Source: Stenotrophomonas maltophilia (lineage in GTDB: Bacteria; Pseudomonadota; Gammaproteobacteria; Xanthomonadales; Xanthomonadaceae). Taken from it: a stretch of 64,000 nt of DNA. A model generated the notes under the pieces. The model was not told the origin of the DNA, searched no databases, and saw only the letters and a program-made list of their open reading frames with translations. Position 1 is the stretch's first letter, and the number at the start of each line of letters is the position of its first letter. The translations under genes were made by a program, and so were the position numbers. Location of the stretch: assembly GCF_002138415.1 (NCBI RefSeq), contig NZ_CP015612.1, positions 3,760,001 to 3,824,000 of the forward strand, read 5' to 3'. Below are positions 35,373-46,511 of this stretch, in pieces.

Positions 35373-36494
35373 GTGCGTATTCTGCTTGTTGGGGATGCAG
35401 CCAGCCTGCCGGCTGAGCTGACCGAATTCATTGCCGATCTTGGGGAAGACTGGCAGCCGTTGACCGCCGCCGATGGCCAGACCGCGATGACCGCGGTGGC
35501 CACGCAGGGCGTGGATGCGGTGATCGTCTGCCCACAGCTGCCAGACCTCAATGCCACCACGCTGCTGGGCCAGATCCGGACCTTGCGCCCGGAAACCATC
35601 CGCATTGCGCTGGTGGATGCCCAGCATGGCAACCGGCCGCCGCCGGCACGCCTGATCGGCGTGGCCCATCGCTTCCTGCCGCTGCCATTGGCGCCGGAAG
35701 TGCTGCTGGAAGCGCTGACCAGCCTGGAAGAGCTGCGCGAAGTGCTGGACAGCCCACGCCTGCGCGATGCCATCGGCCGTATCGAGAAGCTGCCCTCACC
35801 GCCGCACCTGTACCTGAGCCTGACCCAGGCACTGGAACATGACGATGACGCCGACAGCGCCGACGTCGCCAAGCTGGTGGCGGCCGATCCGGCCATCGCC
35901 GCAAAGGTGCTGCAGCTGTCGAACTCGGCGTTCTTCAGCCAGGGCCGCACCATTGCCGACCTGCGCACCGCCGTGACCCGCCTCGGCCTGTCGACGCTGC
36001 GCGACCTGGTGCTGGCCAGCGAGGTGTTCTCGGCACCGACACTGTCCACGGCCGAACGCAATTCGCTGCAGCAGCGCGCCCTGCTCGCCTCGCGCCTGGC
36101 CGCACGCCTGCTGCCCGAATCCAGCGCCGAACTGGGCGCGACCGCCGCCCTGTTGGCCGACATCGGCCTGCTGCTGCCGGGGGTACGCAACGAGCGCACC
36201 GAGCCATCGTTGGCCGGTGACACCCGCCCGGGCCATGCCGAAGCCGGCGCCTATCTGCTTGGCCTGTGGGGCCTGCCGATGCCGATCATCGAAGCGGTCG
36301 CCTTCCACCTGCAGCCGCAACGCGCCAATACGCGCAGCTTCTGGGTGACCGGCGCGGTGCACGTGGCACTGGCACTGGTCAATGGCGATCCGGTGGACGA
36401 GGACTACCTGCAGCGCGCAGGTGTGCTCAACAAGCTGCCGCAGTGGCGCGAGCATGCCAATGCGTTGATGGGACTGGTACCCAGCGACGCCTGA
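35373..36494 (+). CDS. HDOD domain protein with pseudo-receiver domain
   Basis: A 373-residue protein. Residues 1-115 resemble a response-regulator receiver (VRILLVGDAASLPAELTEFI), but the phospho-acceptor position is Cys53 (AVIVCPQLPD) instead of Asp. From about 145, an HDOD domain (LPSPPHLYLSLTQALEHDDD, LQLSNSAFFSQGR, AVTRLGLSTLRDLVLA) follows. HDOD proteins bind signalling factors and regulate c-di-GMP or stress networks in xanthomonads. The GTG at 35373 follows AGGGGAA at good distance and gives the natural start. Confidence 0.87.
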   Translation: MRILLVGDAASLPAELTEFIADLGEDWQPLTAADGQTAMTAVATQGVDAVIVCPQLPDLNATTLLGQIRTLRPETIRIALVDAQHGNRPPPARLIGVAHRFLPLPLAPEVLLEALTSLEELREVLDSPRLRDAIGRIEKLPSPPHLYLSLTQALEHDDDADSADVAKLVAADPAIAAKVLQLSNSAFFSQGRTIADLRTAVTRLGLSTLRDLVLASEVFSAPTLSTAERNSLQQRALLASRLAARLLPESSAELGATAALLADIGLLLPGVRNERTEPSLAGDTRPGHAEAGAYLLGLWGLPMPIIEAVAFHLQPQRANTRSFWVTGAVHVALALVNGDPVDEDYLQRAGVLNKLPQWREHANALMGLVPSDA

Positions 36495-36520
36495 GCCCCC
36501 TGCATGCCAGGAAGACTCAA

Positions 36521-36549
36521 GGGGCGCGCCTGACGGCGCGCCCTTTTTT
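36521..36549 (+). terminator. Rho-independent terminator after HDOD gene
   Basis: GGGCGCGCC and GGCGCGCCC form a 9-bp stem with a TGAC loop, followed by six T. It also lies in the 3' gap of the convergent small Cys-rich gene. Confidence 0.85.
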
Positions 36550-36552
36550 GCA

Positions 36553-36762
36553 TCAGCGCGCGCCGCAGGCGTCCTGCACGCAGTGACGATACTGCAGATC
36601 GCACAGGACCTTCGACTTGCCTGCGGCCAGGCATTCCTGACGCAGCTCCTCGCAGTACAGCCCGCCCCCACAGACGCCACCGGTCTGGGCGAACACCGCA
36701 CCCACCAATGTTGCATAGATCAGTGCAGTAGCAGACAGTTTGTGCAACAGCGTGCTCTTCAT
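36553..36762 (-). CDS. Small secreted cysteine-rich protein
   Basis: A 69-residue protein: signal peptide to about residue 25 (LIYATLVGAVFAQ) then a 44-residue mature part with six cysteines (31, 37, 44, 54, 61, 66), spacing that suggests three disulfides. GAGAGAGCG precedes the ATG at 36762. No family is recognised. Convergent with the HDOD gene. Confidence 0.65.
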   Translation of the reverse strand: MKSTLLHKLSATALIYATLVGAVFAQTGGVCGGGLYCEELRQECLAAGKSKVLCDLQYRHCVQDACGAR

Positions 36763-36871
36763 CGCTCTCTCCATGTGCAAGTGTCCGCAAGTGGACCCAG
36801 CAACTGTGTTGATTACGACACGACAGGAACGTGACTCCGCTCACCTTCCGAGATATTTCGGAATTCCCTTA

Positions 36872-36905
36872 CAAAGAAAGAGGGCGGACCTTGCGGTCCG
36901 CCCTC
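36872..36905 (-). terminator. Terminator after the TonB receptor gene
   Basis: On the minus strand GAGGGCGGACC and GGTCCGCCCTC form an 11-bp stem with a GCAA loop, followed by TTTCTTTG. It lies 28 bases after the receptor stop. Confidence 0.8.
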
Positions 36906-36932
36906 CCGGTACTGCTATCGCACTTCGAACAA

Positions 36933-39815
36933 TCAGAAGCGCTGGGTGTACTTCATGTAGTAGAAGCGACCGATATCGAAGCCACCGTAGTAGGAGAAGC
37001 TCGAGTTCGGCTGGCTGTACATGACCGGGCCTTCGTGGTTGAACACGTTGTTGGCGCCCAGCGAGACAGTGGCTTCCCACGGCAGGTTGTAACGCACCTG
37101 CACGTCGTGGAAGGTGTTCGAACCCACCTTGCGGCTCGGCTGACCCAGGGTGTAGGCCGAGGTGAAGTCAGGCAGGTTGCACTCGGTATCGTAGGAGCAC
37201 GGCTCCTTCATGCCCGAGTAGTAACGCACGCCCCAGTTCACGCCCAGGTTGCCCAGGGTCCAGTCGACATTGAGGTTCGAACGGACGCGGAAGTTGGCAC
37301 CCCAATCGCCGGTCGCCCAGCTGTTGTGCTGCTCGACCGGGGTTTCGGCTTCGTTGTCACGCTTGTACTCGAGGTAATCGACGTAGGTGGTCTTCCAGTC
37401 GATGACGAACTTGCCGAAGGAGAACTCCGGCAGGCGGTACTTGACGCCCAGGTCGTAACCTGCGGTTTCCTGGTAACCACCGTTGATCAGGGTACGGGTG
37501 ACGTCGACCACCTGGTTGACGGTACGGCCGTCGGTGCCGCGATCGAAACGCTCACACGCCGATGCCACGCCCAGCACGTAGCACTGGTTGAGGATCGAGG
37601 TCACCGACTCGGCGGCGATCACGTTGTTGATGCGGATCTTCCACCAGTCGAGGCTGACGTCCAGGCCCTGCACGAAGTTCGGGCTGTACACCAGGCCTGC
37701 GGTCCAGGTCTTCGAGGTTTCCGGCTTCAGTTCCGGGTTGGAGCCCGACTCGAAAGCGCTGTAGGACTGGGTACCCGGGCCGGTCGACTGCGCACCGCCG
37801 GAGGTGATCTGGCGGAAGTTGGCCGGAACGCCACCCGCCTGGCAGGCGGCCGCCACCGAGGCGTTGCGCGCGGCCGAGCCGAAGCTGGTGTCACACGGGT
37901 CGGTGTAGGCGTCGAAGGTCTGCGACGTGCCACCGTACATGTTGGAGATGCTCGGGGCGCGGAAGCCGGTCGAGTAGGTTGCACGCACCAGCAGGTCGTC
38001 GATCGGCTTCCACTTCAGGCCGAACTTGCTGTTGATGGTATCGCCGAAGGTGTTGTAGTCCGAGTAACGGCCGGCCATGTCGAGCGACAGCTCCTTGGCA
38101 AACGGCATGTCGGCCAGCACCGGCACGTTCAGTTCGACGTAGAACTCGTCGAGCTTGTAGCTGCCCTTGGTCGGCTTGCCAGCCAGATCGGTGCTCAGGC
38201 CGGACTGCAGCAGCGCATCCGGGTTGTACTCACCGCTTTCTTCACGGTGCTCGTAACCGGCGGCGATGGCCAGCTCACCGGCCGGCAGCGAGAACAGCGA
38301 GCCACCGATGTTGGCGCTGTATGCCTTGGTGGTGTTGGTGTAGGTATCGTGGCTCGGCAGGTACAGGTAGGCCTGCAGGGCCGGATCGGCCAGCGAGCCG
38401 TTGCCGGTCGAGCCGTACGGTGCCAGCGGGTTCCACGGGGTGCAGCCTGCGATGACATGGCCCGGGGTGCCGCAACGGGCAACGTCGCCGTCCATGAAGG
38501 ACGGGCCGACCGCGTTCTGCACGTTCGGAATGAACAGGTTGCCGGTGCCGGTCTTCACGCCCTTGTTCTGGTTGTAGACGTAGCCCACGTCCCAATCCCA
38601 GAACTTGTCGCCGAACTCGAACGAACCTTCCAGGCCGGCCGAGAAGCGGAAGGTCTCCTGCTCGGATTCGGTCTGGCGCGGCACTTCGGACGTACGACGG
38701 ATGAAGTTCGCGTCCTTGCCCAGCGGGTTGTAGATGCTGTCGGCCGACAGCGGGGTGCCATAGACTTCGGACTGGTACGGATAGCCAGCGATCTGCTGGG
38801 TCGCCGTACGCTTGGTGTACAGCACATTCGCGGTACCGCGGATGTTGTCGGTGAAGTCGTAGTTGCCGTTGGCGAACACCGAACGACGGGTCAGCTTGTT
38901 CTGCAGCCACATTTCCTGGCTGGCATTGGTGTAGTCAGCCGTGCCGAACTCGCGATAGTCCGCCATGGTGTTGCCCGAGCCATTGTTGCCGCGGGTGTAC
39001 CAGATGTCGTCGTTCGCGTCCTTCGGGGTGCCCATGTCATCGATCAGCACGCCATGGTTGGATGCCGGCGACCAGCCGTTGGCATCCGCATCCGTCGGGT
39101 TCGGGTGGAAGCGACCGTTCGGGTAGCGGCTGAAGGCACGATCGATCGCGCGGACCGGATCTTCCTTGCTGTACTCGGCGCCGAAGGTGATCGAACCACG
39201 CTCACCGGTCTGGCCGTAGACGAAGTTGTAGACCTGCTTTTCGCCGTCGCCCTTGCTGTACTGGCCGCCGTAGACGCTGGCTTCCAGACCGTCGAAGTTC
39301 TTGCGGGTGATGATGTTGATCACGCCGGCGATGGCGTCGGAGCCGTAGATCGCCGAAGCGCCGTCGGTCAGCACTTCAATGCGCTCGACCACCGAGGTCG
39401 GGATGGAGGCCAGGTCGGTGTAGCCACCGGTGCTGACGCCCATGCGCTTGCCGTCCAGCAGCACCAGGGTGCGCTCCGGGCCCAGGCCACGCAGGTCGAC
39501 GTACTGGCCGCCCACTTCTTCGCCCGAGGTCAGGGCATCGGCACGGCTGATGGCCGGCGAACCGGTCGCCGACAGGTTCTGCACGATGTCGCCGACGCTG
39601 GTGAAGCCCTGCTTCTCGATGTCGGCACGCTGCAGCGCGATCACGGGCTGCGCGGTTTCCATGCTCGCCTGGCGGATGCGCGAGCCGGTGACCGAAATGC
39701 GGTCCAGGTCGGTCGTGGCCTTTGCTTCCTGGGCGGAAGCAAAGGCCGGCGCCAGCGCCAGCGCGATGCCGGCAGGCAGCAGGCCGAGCCGCACTGCGGG
39801 ATTACAAACGTTCAT
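36933..39815 (-). CDS. TonB-dependent receptor (large, no STN domain)
   Basis: A 960-residue outer-membrane receptor. It has a signal peptide, a TonB box-like stretch (DLDRISVTGSRIRQ, residues 37-50), the plug (VDLRGLGPERTLVLLDGKRM, DGASAIYGSDAIAGVINIIT), and a barrel ending YMKYTQRF. This plug type is abundant in xanthomonads, where many members import plant- or protein-derived oligomers; the ligand here is unknown. An AraC regulator is immediately upstream, pointing to substrate-responsive control rather than FecIR. Confidence 0.9.
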   Translation of the reverse strand: MNVCNPAVRLGLLPAGIALALAPAFASAQEAKATTDLDRISVTGSRIRQASMETAQPVIALQRADIEKQGFTSVGDIVQNLSATGSPAISRADALTSGEEVGGQYVDLRGLGPERTLVLLDGKRMGVSTGGYTDLASIPTSVVERIEVLTDGASAIYGSDAIAGVINIITRKNFDGLEASVYGGQYSKGDGEKQVYNFVYGQTGERGSITFGAEYSKEDPVRAIDRAFSRYPNGRFHPNPTDADANGWSPASNHGVLIDDMGTPKDANDDIWYTRGNNGSGNTMADYREFGTADYTNASQEMWLQNKLTRRSVFANGNYDFTDNIRGTANVLYTKRTATQQIAGYPYQSEVYGTPLSADSIYNPLGKDANFIRRTSEVPRQTESEQETFRFSAGLEGSFEFGDKFWDWDVGYVYNQNKGVKTGTGNLFIPNVQNAVGPSFMDGDVARCGTPGHVIAGCTPWNPLAPYGSTGNGSLADPALQAYLYLPSHDTYTNTTKAYSANIGGSLFSLPAGELAIAAGYEHREESGEYNPDALLQSGLSTDLAGKPTKGSYKLDEFYVELNVPVLADMPFAKELSLDMAGRYSDYNTFGDTINSKFGLKWKPIDDLLVRATYSTGFRAPSISNMYGGTSQTFDAYTDPCDTSFGSAARNASVAAACQAGGVPANFRQITSGGAQSTGPGTQSYSAFESGSNPELKPETSKTWTAGLVYSPNFVQGLDVSLDWWKIRINNVIAAESVTSILNQCYVLGVASACERFDRGTDGRTVNQVVDVTRTLINGGYQETAGYDLGVKYRLPEFSFGKFVIDWKTTYVDYLEYKRDNEAETPVEQHNSWATGDWGANFRVRSNLNVDWTLGNLGVNWGVRYYSGMKEPCSYDTECNLPDFTSAYTLGQPSRKVGSNTFHDVQVRYNLPWEATVSLGANNVFNHEGPVMYSQPNSSFSYYGGFDIGRFYYMKYTQRF

Positions 39816-39864
39816 CTATCTCTCCAAGGTACGTGTTAGCAGCGTGTTAAAACACCCCAGCACG

Positions 39865-40764
39865 TTACGATTGCGTTGCGACGGTGTATTTGCGCGACCC
39901 AACCGGAGACTTTGCAGAATGTGGCGGCAGGAGACCGCCGTTCTCGCGGAACCGCGAAGCCGACTGGCCATAACGGGCGCGGAAGGCACGCGCGAAGCTG
40001 CAGCAGTTGTCGAAACCGCTGGCAGCGGCCACTTCGCCCACCATCATGTCGGTATCACGCAGCAGGTCAGCCGCACGCTCAAGGCGCAACCGGGCCGAAA
40101 GCGACTGCGGGCTTTCTTCGTACAGGCTCTGGAAGGTCTTGGAGAGGTACCAGCTGGAGAAGTTGGTCAGCTCGGCCAGCTCACCGATCCGCACCACGCG
40201 GTGGCTGTTGCCCTCCAAGTAGAGCCGCGCGCGCTGCATGCGCCCGAACACCTGGCGCTTGCGGCTGCGCGAACGCCCTGGGCAGCGCTGCACGTTCTCG
40301 GCCAGGCCCCGCTGTAGGCTGGCCAGGTGCAGCAGCAGGGGCCGCAAAGCCTGGGCGGGCTGGCCACTGGCCAACGCATCGCGCCACAGCCGCAGGCCGA
40401 CCCGCGCATCACTGCGCCCCATCCGGCCGCGGCCGGCATACAGGCCACAGTCGGCCATCTCGGTCAGCACCCGCAGCGCTTCAACATTCAGGTTCAATCC
40501 CACGCAGAGCCCGTTGCGGCCCGCCTGCACCAACGGCCGGGATTCCTTCTCGAAGGCGATCCACTCGCCCTGACGCAACCGGAAGCGACCTTCCTTGGCC
40601 TCCACCCAGGAACTGCCACGAACCTGCATCCAGACCGTGAAGTTGTTGCCCGCGGTCTGCAGGCTGCCCAGCCGGGCAACCCCCAGGCAGGTGGGCGCCA
40701 CGTCATCAAGGGCCTTGTCGAGGGAAACGGTTTGGCCACGATCGGCCAGTGAGAGTTGACGCAT
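39865..40764 (-). CDS. AraC family transcriptional regulator
   Basis: A 299-residue regulator. The C-terminal two helix-turn-helix units read IGELAELTNFSSWYLSKTFQ and MVGEVAAASGFDNCCSFARA (about residues 190-255); the N-terminal half is a ligand-sensing cupin-like domain of uncertain type. The ATG at 40764 is chosen; another ATG at 40809 is possible. It lies 49 bases upstream of the TonB receptor in the same direction and probably controls it. Confidence 0.87.
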   Translation of the reverse strand: MRQLSLADRGQTVSLDKALDDVAPTCLGVARLGSLQTAGNNFTVWMQVRGSSWVEAKEGRFRLRQGEWIAFEKESRPLVQAGRNGLCVGLNLNVEALRVLTEMADCGLYAGRGRMGRSDARVGLRLWRDALASGQPAQALRPLLLHLASLQRGLAENVQRCPGRSRSRKRQVFGRMQRARLYLEGNSHRVVRIGELAELTNFSSWYLSKTFQSLYEESPQSLSARLRLERAADLLRDTDMMVGEVAAASGFDNCCSFARAFRARYGQSASRFRENGGLLPPHSAKSPVGSRKYTVATQS

Positions 40765-40879
40765 GGGGGCACCACGGATTTGCCAAGTACAGGCCTCCGT
40801 TTTGCCCAATCGGGCGGCAGCGTGTCAGGAAAGTCAGCCGAGATCGCCACGAATTCGCGACGAGAACCACACGAAAGAA

Positions 40880-43207
40880 TTACGAAGAAAAATTCTTCTT
40901 GAGAATCAATACTCTGGAGAACGCCGGAAACAGCGCCGGGGCTTGCTCGGGCAGACGCATGACGCCAATGTCTGCACCGTCACTGACCGCCAGGGCCACA
41001 TAGAGGTCGCGCCCATCGGCGCTGGCACTGATTCCATTGCCTGCACTGAGCCGCTGCGGGTCGAGGCAGCGCTCCGGCGTCTCGGTTCCCGCCTCGATCC
41101 TGACCAGGGTCGTGCCGCACTGGGTGGAGGTTCCGAGATAGCCGACGCCACCGCTGCCGGCCACGGTCCAGGTGCGATAGCGCCAGCGGCTCGGCCGGTC
41201 CTCACTGATCTGGCGCACGCTGGCCGACGACAATGCAGGATCGACCGACCACAGCCCGCCAGCGGCAAGGCGCGTGAACAGGACGCGTCCGCTGCCGCGA
41301 TCGAAACGCGCCTGCGACACCCCATCGATGCTGGCCAACCGACGCCACGGTTGTGTGCTGCGATCAAACAGGCTCAAGCGGGTGCGCTGGTCGGCGTCGC
41401 GCTCGACTACCAGCAGCTGGTTCTCGGTTGCCGCGTACAACGCCTGCAACGGTTGTTCCGCGGGCACCGGCAACGGCTGCAGGCGCTCATCGCGTGGTGA
41501 GATCTCATAGACCACCGTGCGCCCGTGTTCATCACGCCCCACCACCAGCAGGTGACGGCTGTCAGCGGACCAGTCCGGTGCCTGCCGTCCCTCCGGCCGC
41601 AGGCCTTCGATCGGCCGCAGCGAATCCGGCCGCTGCATGTCCGCCCACCACAGGGCGAAACTGCCGGAACGGTCGGAGGTGAAAACCAGCTGCCGACCAT
41701 CCGGCGCGGCCATCGGCTGGCCGTCACGGCCACTGGAGGCAAACAGACGCTCCGCGTGGCCTCCCTCGGTGGGCACCTTGAATACGCCGAACTGTGCACG
41801 CCGGTGAACGAACGCCAATACACCGCCATGCCGGGAGACCGCGGGCCACTGCGCATCGTCCAGGCCCGCGTCGCGCAGCGTACGGCGCTCAACGTCGAGG
41901 TAATACAGGCGCACTTCGCTGTCGACGCGACGGCCGAATACGATGGTGCGGCCATCCTCCAGCCAGGCCCAGCCCCGCTGTTCCGCCGCCTCGTTGGTCA
42001 GCTGCTCCGGAGTACCGCCACTGGCGGGCATCCGCCACAGATCACCCATCTGTGGATTGCGCACGAACACCAGCCACTTGCCGTCGGGCGAATAACGCGG
42101 CGCATAGTCGAAGTCATCGGCATCGACGCTGTAGTCCAGGTCGCGCCATTGGCCACTGGCCAGGTCGAGCACGCGGATGCCGCGATGCGCGTAGCGCCCG
42201 ACCATGCTGCCAAACACCAGTCCACGGCCGTCCGGGGTCCAGTCGAAGCTGAGCAGTTCGGTGCCATCACAGCGCGTGGCCTGGCGCAGGGCGCCGCCCG
42301 TGGCACTGGCAATCAGCACCTGGCAGCCGCCATCGGCACTGAACCGCGCAAATGCGATCTCGCGCCCATCCGGCGACCAGCTCGGGAAACGATCACTGGC
42401 TCCGGCCGGGGGCGCCAACAACTGGCGGGCGGGCGCATTGCCGGACGTTTGCACCTTGATCGCTCCGCCGCCGTTGCCGTCCTCATTGGCACCTTCGTAG
42501 GCAACCTGGGAGCCATCCGGCGAAAGCGTTGGATATGTCTCGAACCCACTGGTCGCGGTGATCAGCCGGTACGGCCGCTGCGGGCTGCCGATCACACGGA
42601 CACCGTTCTCGACGGCCTCGTCGACCGGTGAACTTGCCGCCGGAGCGCGCCGCAGCAACAGCATCGTCAGCACGATCACCGTCACGAGCATCAAGATGCC
42701 GGTGGCCAGCAATATCTGGCGCCGCACCTGCCGCCATGTCCTGCGCAGACCCGGCACCGGCGACGCAGCACCGGCCGGGGCCGCAACTACGGCGCCTGCC
42801 AATGGCAAGGACGGATCGGCCAACTCGACGGTGTCCACGACAGGCTCGGGCGTGTCCAGCACCTGCACCGGCACCAACAGGCGGTAGCCGCTCTTGGCGA
42901 TGGTCTCGATGTAGGCCTGCCCGTTGTCTTCGTCGTTGGCAAACGCCTTGCGCAGCTGGGTGACCGCCTGGGTCAGCACGTCGTTGGTGGGCAGCGTGTC
43001 GGGCCACACCTCGGCAAACAGCTCCTCGCGGGTCACCACCCGCCCCGGCTGCCGCAGCAACACCCGCAGTACACCCAGTGCCTTTGGCGTGAGCCGGCGT
43101 GGACGACGCGCACCCGCAACCTCGACCTCTCGCGAGGACAAGGTGACGACGCATTCGCCAACCTGGATACGGTCAGCGTCGGGCGGCTGGATTTCGCTGC
43201 TGTTCAT
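40880..43207 (-). CDS. CadC-like membrane regulator with C-terminal propeller
   Basis: A 775-residue protein. An OmpR-type winged helix (residues 15-113: LTPKALGVLRVLLRQPGRVV, VLTQAVTQLRKAF, YIETIAKSGYRLLVPV) is followed by one transmembrane helix (164-186). A large periplasmic domain with repeated TolB/PD40-like blades (for example FPSWSPDGREIAFARF) completes it. The architecture resembles CadC/ToxR-type sensors that bind DNA from the membrane. Genes controlled are unknown; the AraC gene and receptor lie downstream. Confidence 0.87.
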   Translation of the reverse strand: MNSSEIQPPDADRIQVGECVVTLSSREVEVAGARRPRRLTPKALGVLRVLLRQPGRVVTREELFAEVWPDTLPTNDVLTQAVTQLRKAFANDEDNGQAYIETIAKSGYRLLVPVQVLDTPEPVVDTVELADPSLPLAGAVVAAPAGAASPVPGLRRTWRQVRRQILLATGILMLVTVIVLTMLLLRRAPAASSPVDEAVENGVRVIGSPQRPYRLITATSGFETYPTLSPDGSQVAYEGANEDGNGGGAIKVQTSGNAPARQLLAPPAGASDRFPSWSPDGREIAFARFSADGGCQVLIASATGGALRQATRCDGTELLSFDWTPDGRGLVFGSMVGRYAHRGIRVLDLASGQWRDLDYSVDADDFDYAPRYSPDGKWLVFVRNPQMGDLWRMPASGGTPEQLTNEAAEQRGWAWLEDGRTIVFGRRVDSEVRLYYLDVERRTLRDAGLDDAQWPAVSRHGGVLAFVHRRAQFGVFKVPTEGGHAERLFASSGRDGQPMAAPDGRQLVFTSDRSGSFALWWADMQRPDSLRPIEGLRPEGRQAPDWSADSRHLLVVGRDEHGRTVVYEISPRDERLQPLPVPAEQPLQALYAATENQLLVVERDADQRTRLSLFDRSTQPWRRLASIDGVSQARFDRGSGRVLFTRLAAGGLWSVDPALSSASVRQISEDRPSRWRYRTWTVAGSGGVGYLGTSTQCGTTLVRIEAGTETPERCLDPQRLSAGNGISASADGRDLYVALAVSDGADIGVMRLPEQAPALFPAFSRVLILKKNFSS

Positions 43208-43425
43208 TTTCCGATATACAGTAGGGACGGGCCTGGGCAGGTTTCACCAGCGATACCGTCCCCCTGCGGGGACAACAAAAAGCCAGATTCCGCACAAAGC
43301 ATCGGCGCATACCGCAAAAACAATTACGCATACGGATATTAGCCTAAGCCGGTTACCCCGCCTATGACGGGGTCGACACTCAGGCTCTCTCTCGCCGACG
43401 CATTCACATAATCTGCTTCACTATT

Positions 43426-43450
43426 CGCGCCCTTCTGGGCGCGATATTTT
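43426..43450. terminator. Candidate terminator hairpin
   Basis: CGCGCCC and GGGCGCG form a 7-bp stem, followed on the plus strand by ATATTTTTAT. It is downstream of the minus-strand ion channel gene. The rest of the 43208-43466 spacer shows nothing else I can support. Confidence 0.5.
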
Positions 43451-43466
43451 TATCTGGCGTTCATTT

Positions 43467-44138
43467 TCACATGCGTCGCAGCATCGTCAATCCGACCAGC
43501 CGCGACACCACAAGCGCGACGTACATCACGCCTGCGAACTGCTCCAGCATTACCAAAGCCCGCGCTTGCGGGTGCAGCGGTACGACATCGCTTAATCCCA
43601 CCCCGGACAGCAAGCTGAAGCTCAGATAAAGCAACTCCATCCAGCTGCGCTGATCGCCACCGCCGGTGCCGTGGAAACTGCCCGGGTACCACTGCTGGCA
43701 CACGGCGAACGCAAATGCGAAGGCCCAGGCCAGCAAGGTGAAGGTCGCTCCCGCAGCGAACAGTTCGTCCCGGGTGACTTTATGGTCCTGCAGCATGTAG
43801 GCGATCAACGCCCCGGCCGTATAGAAGTACAGCAGGCTCTCCAGCAGCTGCGCCGTGGTGATCAGGCCGGTGCGGTCCAACAGCGCGCCGGCCAGCGAGA
43901 ACACCACCGAGGGAATGGCCAGCAGCAACGCCAGCCACGTGCCCAGCGGACTGCGCTGGACCACCCACAGCGCCAGGCCGAGTACCGCCATGCCGAACAT
44001 GCCCAGCGCCGCCCGGCCACCGGCGGTGTCATCGAGTGCGGGATACAGCAGCACCGCGATCAACTGGGCGGCCAACAACCAGGCCGAAGGATGGCGGCGG
44101 GCGATGGCCAGCCAGCGGGTGGTCACGGCAATGGGCAT
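43467..44138 (-). CDS. Two-pore-helix-type ion channel protein
   Basis: A 223-residue membrane protein with about six hydrophobic segments (20-33, 44-60, 68-85, 102-115, 132-147, 203-217). A pore-loop-like stretch before the last helix reads LSGVGLSDVVPL (178-189), at the place where K+ channels have TVGYGD. The altered filter suggests different selectivity or a non-canonical channel. Family assignment to the Ion_trans_2 superfamily is moderate. Confidence 0.7.
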   Translation of the reverse strand: MPIAVTTRWLAIARRHPSAWLLAAQLIAVLLYPALDDTAGGRAALGMFGMAVLGLALWVVQRSPLGTWLALLLAIPSVVFSLAGALLDRTGLITTAQLLESLLYFYTAGALIAYMLQDHKVTRDELFAAGATFTLLAWAFAFAFAVCQQWYPGSFHGTGGGDQRSWMELLYLSFSLLSGVGLSDVVPLHPQARALVMLEQFAGVMYVALVVSRLVGLTMLRRM

Positions 44139-44194
44139 GGCGTCCTTTCCCCTGGGCGATGCGCGGAGGATAGCCGGGCGCGGCGTGATGAACG

Positions 44195-44220
44195 GTAGTG
44201 CCGGCCGGTGGCCGGCACTG
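44195..44220. repeat. Small GTAGTGCCGGCC palindrome
   Basis: Third copy of the GTGCCGGCC/GGCCGGCAC hairpin, between the thiC stop and the ion channel gene start. Confidence 0.6.
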
Positions 44221-44231
44221 CCCGCTCCAGG

Positions 44232-46262
<2,031 letters not shown>

Positions 46263-46289
46263 GCATTAGAGCATAGACCGCCCGGCTCC

Positions 46290-46330
46290 GGGGTCAGATC
46301 CGCTTTCCTGCGGAAAGCGGATCTGACCCC
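46290..46330. repeat. GGGGTC..GACCCC palindrome, copy 4
   Basis: A 41-bp near-perfect palindrome (GGGGTCAGATCCGC to GCGGATCTGACCCC) between the riboswitch and the BCCT gene. The following bases to 46511 contain no other feature I can support. Confidence 0.75.
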
Positions 46331-46511
46331 TATCGCCATCGTTAACAGAACCGTGACATCGCATTCAGTAACGTGCACGCGCATCGTGCCGCTGCGGCCG
46401 GTGTTTCCTCGCCGCCTTCGCGGCCCCTGCCCGGTCTGTGCTGCATGTCGCCGGCCCCTCGCAGCAAGCTCTGCTCGCTCCCCTCAATCCCTTGATCGGA
46501 GAAGCCCCTTC

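Noticed and set aside
36831-39839. 1002-codon open frame antisense to the TonB receptor gene
   Set aside because: High GC at third codon positions keeps antisense frames open; the translated sequence is low-complexity (His/Arg/Val-rich) with no family motif, while the opposite strand encodes a clear receptor.
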